NCBI RefSeq assembly: GCF_009604385.1 | Contig: NZ_WEGJ01000001.1 | Location: forward strand, 669,947 to 733,946 | DNA: 64,000 nt | Direction of reading: 5' to 3' | Origin: Streptomyces smaragdinus | GTDB taxonomy: Bacteria; Actinomycetota; Actinomycetes; Streptomycetales; Streptomycetaceae | Shown: positions 59,279-64,000 of the stretch, piece by piece | Numbering within the stretch: the stretch's first letter is position 1 | Layout: every line of letters begins with the position of its first letter | Notes under the pieces: generated by a model | The model's database searches: none | Told to the model about the DNA's origin: nothing | What the model saw: only the letters and a program-made list of their open reading frames with translations | Position numbers and translations under genes: made by a program

Positions 59279-61444
59279 TCACGCGTCGGTGAAGGCCTCG
59301 CCCTTCTCCGCCTTGGCCACCAGCAGCGCCGGCGGCTCGAAGCGGGAGCCGTACGTCTGCGCCAGCTCACGCGCGCGGGCGACGAAACCGGGCAGGCCGC
59401 CCTCGTAGCCGTTGATGTACTGCAGCACGCCGCCGGTCCACGGCGGGAAGCCGATGCCGAGGATGGAGCCGATGTTGGCGTCCGCGACGGACGTCAGCAC
59501 GCCCTCCTCCAGCAGCCGCACCGTGTCCAGGGACTCGGAGAAGAGCATCCGCTCCTGCATGTCCTTGAACGGGATCTCGGTGTCCGCCCTGGTGAAGTGC
59601 TCGCGCAGCCCCGGCCACAGCCCGGCCCGCCTGCCGTCCGCGTAGTCGTAGAAGCCGGCGCCGCCGCTGCGGCCGGTACGCCCGAACTCGTCGACCATCC
59701 GGTCGATGACGGGCTCCGCCGGGTGCACGTCCCAGGTGCCGCCCTCGGCCTCGATCGCCTTGCGGGTCTCGTTGCGGATCTTGCGGGGCAGGGTGAGCGT
59801 CAGCTCGTCCATCAGGGAGAGGACCTTCGCCGGGTAGCCGGCCTGGGCCGCCGCCTGCTCGACGGACGCCGGTTCGACGCCCTCGCCGACCATCGCGACG
59901 CCCTCGTTGATGAAGTGGCCGATGACGCGGGAGGTGAAGAAGCCGCGCGAGTCGTTGACGACGATCGGCGTCTTGCTGATCTGGCGTACGAGGTCGAAGG
60001 CGCGCGCGATGGCCTCGTCGCCGGTCCGGTCGCCCTTGATGATCTCGACGAGGGGCATCTTGTCGACGGGCGAGAAGAAGTGCAGCCCGATGAAGTCGGT
60101 CTGCCGCTGCACGCCTTCGGCGAGGACGGTGATCGGCAGGGTGGAGGTGTTGGAGCAGAGCAGCGCGTCGGGGGCGACGACGCCCTCGATCTCCTGGAAC
60201 ACCTTGTGCTTGAGCGCCGGGTCCTCGAAGACGGCCTCGATCACGGCGTCGCAGCCGGCCAGGTCCTGCGGGTCGGCTGTCGGCGTGATCCGGGCGAGCA
60301 GCGCGTCGCGCTTGGCCTCGGTGGTACGGCCCCGGGCGAGCGCCTTGTCGAGCAGCGCGACGGAGTACGCCTTGCCCTTGTCGGCGGCCTCCTGCGAGAC
60401 GTCCTTCAGCATCACGTCGATGCCGGCGCGGGCGCAGGAGTACGCGATGCCGGCGCCCATCATCCCGGCGCCGAGCACGGCGACCTTGGTGACCTTGCGC
60501 GGTTCGACGCCGTCGGGGCGGCTGCGGCCGGCGTTGACGGCGTTCAGGTCGAAGAAGAACGCCTGGATCATGTTCTTCGCGGTCTGGCCGGTGACCAGCT
60601 CGGTGAAGTAGCGGGCCTCGATGACCTGCGCGGTCTCGAAGTCGACCTGGGAGCCCTCGACGGCCGCGGCGAGGATGTTGCGCGGGGCCGGGTAGGGGGC
60701 GCCGTTGGTCTGCTTCTTGAGGTTCGCGGGGAACGCCGGGAGGTTGGCGGCGAACTTGGGGTGGGCGGGCGTGCCGCCGGGGATGCGGTAGCCGGGGACG
60801 TCCCACGGCTGCTTGGACTCGGGGTGGGCGTCGACGAAGGCGAGCGCCTTGGCCCGCAGGTCGCCGGCGTCGGCGGCCAGCTCGTCGACCAGGCCGTTGT
60901 CGAGGGCGCGCTTCGGGTTGTACTGGGTGCCCTGGAGGAGCACCTTCAGCAGGGCGTCGGTGATGCCCAGCATCCGCACGGTACGGGTGACGCCGCCGCC
61001 GGCCGGGAGGAGGCCGAGAGTGACCTCGGGGAGGCCGATCTTGTAGCTGCCGGCGTCAAGGGCGACGCGGTGGTGGGAGGCCAGGGCGATCTCGTAGCCG
61101 CCGCCGAGGGCGGCGCCGTTGATCGCGGCGACGACGGGGACGCCGAGGGTCTCGATGCGGCGCAGGGCGCGCTTGACGCGCATGCCGGTGGCGAAGACGT
61201 CGGCCGCGTCGTCGGGCGTGGCCTTGATCATGTCCTTCAGGTCGCCGCCGGCGAAGAAGGTCTTCTTGGCGGAGGCGTAGATCACGCCGCGCGGGGTCTC
61301 GGCCTCGAGGCGGTCGGCGGCGGCCTCGAGGGAGGCGATGAAGTCGGCGTTCATGGTGTTCGCCGACTGGTTGGGGTCGTCCAGGACGAGGGTGACCACA
61401 CCGTTGTCGTCCTGTTCCCAGCGGATGGTGTTCGTAAAGCTCAT
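59279..61444 (-). CDS. fadB: Multifunctional fatty-acid oxidation enzyme FadB/FadJ-like
   Basis: A 721-residue alpha-subunit-type enzyme that hydrates enoyl-CoA and oxidises 3-hydroxyacyl-CoA. Residues 1 to about 310 form a crotonase domain (oxyanion loops TFFAGGDLKDM and GAALGGGYEIAL). The dehydrogenase domain follows, with NAD motif AVLGAGMMGAGIAYSCARAG, catalytic His in LHFFSPVDKMPLVEI, and the C-terminal 3HCDH region. It follows the thiolase gene by 40 bases, forming the usual FadBA pair on the same strand. The whole locus is a beta-oxidation operon. Confidence 0.93.
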   Translation of the reverse strand: MSFTNTIRWEQDDNGVVTLVLDDPNQSANTMNADFIASLEAAADRLEAETPRGVIYASAKKTFFAGGDLKDMIKATPDDAADVFATGMRVKRALRRIETLGVPVVAAINGAALGGGYEIALASHHRVALDAGSYKIGLPEVTLGLLPAGGGVTRTVRMLGITDALLKVLLQGTQYNPKRALDNGLVDELAADAGDLRAKALAFVDAHPESKQPWDVPGYRIPGGTPAHPKFAANLPAFPANLKKQTNGAPYPAPRNILAAAVEGSQVDFETAQVIEARYFTELVTGQTAKNMIQAFFFDLNAVNAGRSRPDGVEPRKVTKVAVLGAGMMGAGIAYSCARAGIDVMLKDVSQEAADKGKAYSVALLDKALARGRTTEAKRDALLARITPTADPQDLAGCDAVIEAVFEDPALKHKVFQEIEGVVAPDALLCSNTSTLPITVLAEGVQRQTDFIGLHFFSPVDKMPLVEIIKGDRTGDEAIARAFDLVRQISKTPIVVNDSRGFFTSRVIGHFINEGVAMVGEGVEPASVEQAAAQAGYPAKVLSLMDELTLTLPRKIRNETRKAIEAEGGTWDVHPAEPVIDRMVDEFGRTGRSGGAGFYDYADGRRAGLWPGLREHFTRADTEIPFKDMQERMLFSESLDTVRLLEEGVLTSVADANIGSILGIGFPPWTGGVLQYINGYEGGLPGFVARARELAQTYGSRFEPPALLVAKAEKGEAFTDA

Positions 61445-61484
61445 GCTGTTCGGCTCCGTATGCGAGATCCGTCGGGAAGGGACG

Positions 61485-62699
61485 TCAGATGCGTTCGACG
61501 ATCGTGGCGATGCCCATGCCGCCGCCCACGCAGAGCGTGGCGAGGCCGTAGCGCTGGTCGCGGCGCTCCAGTTCGTCGACGAGGGTGCCGAGGATCATGC
61601 CGCCGGTGGCGCCGAGGGGGTGGCCCAGGGCAATGGCGCCGCCGTTGACGTTGATCTTGTCGAGGGACAGGCCCATGTCGCGGGCGAAGCGCAGGACGAC
61701 GGCGGCGAAGGCCTCGTTGATCTCGACGAGGTCGATGTCGTCGATGGTCAGTCCGGCCTTGGCGAGGGCCTTGCGGGCGGCAGGGGCGGGGCCGGTGAGC
61801 ATGATGAGCGGCTCGGAGCCGGAGACGGCGGCCGAGACGATGCGGGCGCGGGGGGTGAGGCCGTAGCGGTCGCCGACCTCCTTGGAGCCGACGGCGACGA
61901 GGGAGGCGCCGTCGACGATGCCGGAGGAGTTGCCGGCGTGGTGGACGTGGTCGATCTTCTCGACCCAGTGGTACTTCTGCAGCGCCACGGCGTCAAAGCC
62001 GCCCAGGTCGCCGATGTCGGCGAAAGAGGGCTTGAGCTTGGCCAGGGAGTCGGCGGTGGTGCCGGGGCGCATGTGCTCGTCGTGGTCGAGGACGGTAAGG
62101 CCGCTGCGGTCCTTGACGGGGACGACGGAGCGGGCGAAGCGGCCGTCCTTCCAGGCCTCGGCGGCGCGCTCCTGGGACATGGCGGCGTACTCGTCGACGT
62201 CGCGGCGGGTGAAGCCCTCGATGGTGGCGATGAGGTCGGCGCCGATGCCCTGGGGGGCGAAGCCGGTCTCGTAGTTGGTCATCGGGTCGGCGAACCAGGC
62301 GCCGCCGTCGGAGGCCATCGGCACCCGGGACATGGACTCGACGCCGCCGGCGAGGATCAGGTCCTCCCAGCCGGAGCGGACCTTGGCGGCGGCCAGGTTG
62401 ACGGCCTCCAGACCGGACGCGCAGAAGCGGTTCTCCTGGACGCCGGCGACGGTGTCGGGCAGTCCGGCGGCGATGGCCGCGATCCGGGCGATGTCCGAGC
62501 CCTGGTCGCCGACGGGGCCGACGACGCCGAGGACGATGTCGTCGATGGCGGCGGGGTCGAGGTCGGGGAAGCGGGCCCGGATCTCGTGGATCAGGCCGAC
62601 GACCAGGTCGATCGGCTTGGTGCCGTGCAGGGCGCCGTTGGCCTTGCCGCGGCCGCGCGGGGTGCGGATCGCGTCGTATACGTACGCTTCGGTGGTCAC
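61485..62699 (-). CDS. fadA: Acetyl-CoA C-acyltransferase (thiolase) FadA-like
   Basis: A 404-residue thiolase. The acyl-accepting Cys is in [15 protein letters not shown], the active-site His and Cys are in [15 protein letters not shown] and [12 protein letters not shown], and NEAFAA is a conserved segment. It should cleave 3-ketoacyl-CoA to acetyl-CoA and a shortened acyl-CoA. It lies between the acyl-CoA dehydrogenase and fadB genes with short gaps, on the same strand. Confidence 0.95.
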   Translation of the reverse strand: MTTEAYVYDAIRTPRGRGKANGALHGTKPIDLVVGLIHEIRARFPDLDPAAIDDIVLGVVGPVGDQGSDIARIAAIAAGLPDTVAGVQENRFCASGLEAVNLAAAKVRSGWEDLILAGGVESMSRVPMASDGGAWFADPMTNYETGFAPQGIGADLIATIEGFTRRDVDEYAAMSQERAAEAWKDGRFARSVVPVKDRSGLTVLDHDEHMRPGTTADSLAKLKPSFADIGDLGGFDAVALQKYHWVEKIDHVHHAGNSSGIVDGASLVAVGSKEVGDRYGLTPRARIVSAAVSGSEPLIMLTGPAPAARKALAKAGLTIDDIDLVEINEAFAAVVLRFARDMGLSLDKINVNGGAIALGHPLGATGGMILGTLVDELERRDQRYGLATLCVGGGMGIATIVERI

Positions 62700-62726
62700 G
62701 ATGGGTGTGCCTCTCGGGGTGAGGGT

Positions 62727-63865
<1,139 letters not shown>

Positions 63866-63869
<4 letters not shown>

Positions 63870-64000
63870 TGCGGGGCCTCCTGGGGGTCGGGCCGGTCGG
63901 TGGGGACGCCCCAGTCGCGGGCCACCCCGGCCGCGTCGGCGCCGGGGCGGGCCGGGGGGCGGCGCAGGGTGCCGGGGGTGCGGGAGAGGCGGGGGGCGGG
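63866..64000 (-). CDS. CaiB/BaiF-type CoA-transferase, partial (C-terminal end only)
   Basis: Only the last 44 codons are in the window. The residues RLSRTPGTLRRPPARPGAD and the C-terminal VARDWGVPTD match the tail of class III CoA-transferases, which end with a similar TP-GxxRRPPP-PGxDT pattern. It overlaps the acyl-CoA dehydrogenase start by 4 bases. A role in activating a fatty or branched acid for the downstream enzymes is plausible. The assignment rests on a short segment, so it is moderate. Confidence 0.6.

Overview
The window is a contiguous stretch of high-GC actinobacterial chromosome, almost certainly Streptomyces. Codon third positions are strongly G/C, GTG and TTG starts are common, and there are Tat-type exported enzymes, many short ATGA/GTGA gene overlaps, and a gene of the Streptomyces-named SCO6745 family. 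Genes are tightly packed and several convergent pairs abut with 0-9 bases between stops. No insertion sequence, prophage or CRISPR array was seen.

Layout. 1-2563: start of a hopanoid/squalene operon (hpnC, hpnD, 5' part of hpnE). 2975-5880: divergent tetR-mmpL pair with three palindromes between them. 5963-12985: a seven-gene minus-strand operon for an exported phosphate-linked glycopolymer or phosphoglycolipid. It holds two CDP-alcohol transferases, a nucleotidyltransferase, a glycerol-1-phosphate dehydrogenase-like enzyme, a glycosyltransferase and a TagGH-type ABC exporter, with a galE-like epimerase divergent upstream. 14335-26485: accessory metabolism, namely a CDF metal exporter, a frameshifted gene, a Tat-exported GH11 xylanase with CBM2, a GPH transporter overlapping a sphingosine-phosphate-lyase-like enzyme, a secreted penicillin-acylase/discoidin fusion, a chloramphenicol phosphotransferase homologue and idi. 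26634-28510: an ABC-F gene behind a leader with the features of a translational attenuator.

34400-43929 is the most unusual part. Two converging transcription units share a theme of RNA plus NTP-driven machinery. On the plus strand are a protein with an HExxH motif and a VWA domain and, overlapping it by 4 bases, a tandem-AAA+ (MoxR-like) ATPase. On the minus strand are a SPOUT RNA methyltransferase, an endonuclease-VII-like HNH protein, two tRNA-like genes, an SDR-fold protein with a zinc ribbon but without the catalytic Tyr, and a ribonuclease-inhibitor-type LRR protein. A third tRNA-like gene of the same sequence family lies at 35259-35335 near arcA. The three share D- and T-arm sequence, have irregular or extended acceptor helices in two cases, carry different anticodon-like triplets (CCC, GTC, GCA) and encode no CCA. 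One ends one base before the start codon of the SDR gene. I regard this as the best candidate for an undescribed system.

44011-59230 is a mixed region: D-amino-acid oxidase, M14 carboxypeptidase, Ca/cation exchanger, DinB-like protein, macrodomain, GyrI-like protein, C39-like protease, oxidoreductases with an HxlR regulator, secreted NucA/NucB-type nuclease, SMI1/KNR4 protein, MerR regulator and a secreted PGRP/amidase. 59279-64000 is a minus-strand beta-oxidation operon: CoA-transferase, acyl-CoA dehydrogenase, thiolase and the FadB/FadJ multifunctional enzyme.

All functional calls are from reading protein sequence and motifs; no database search was possible.
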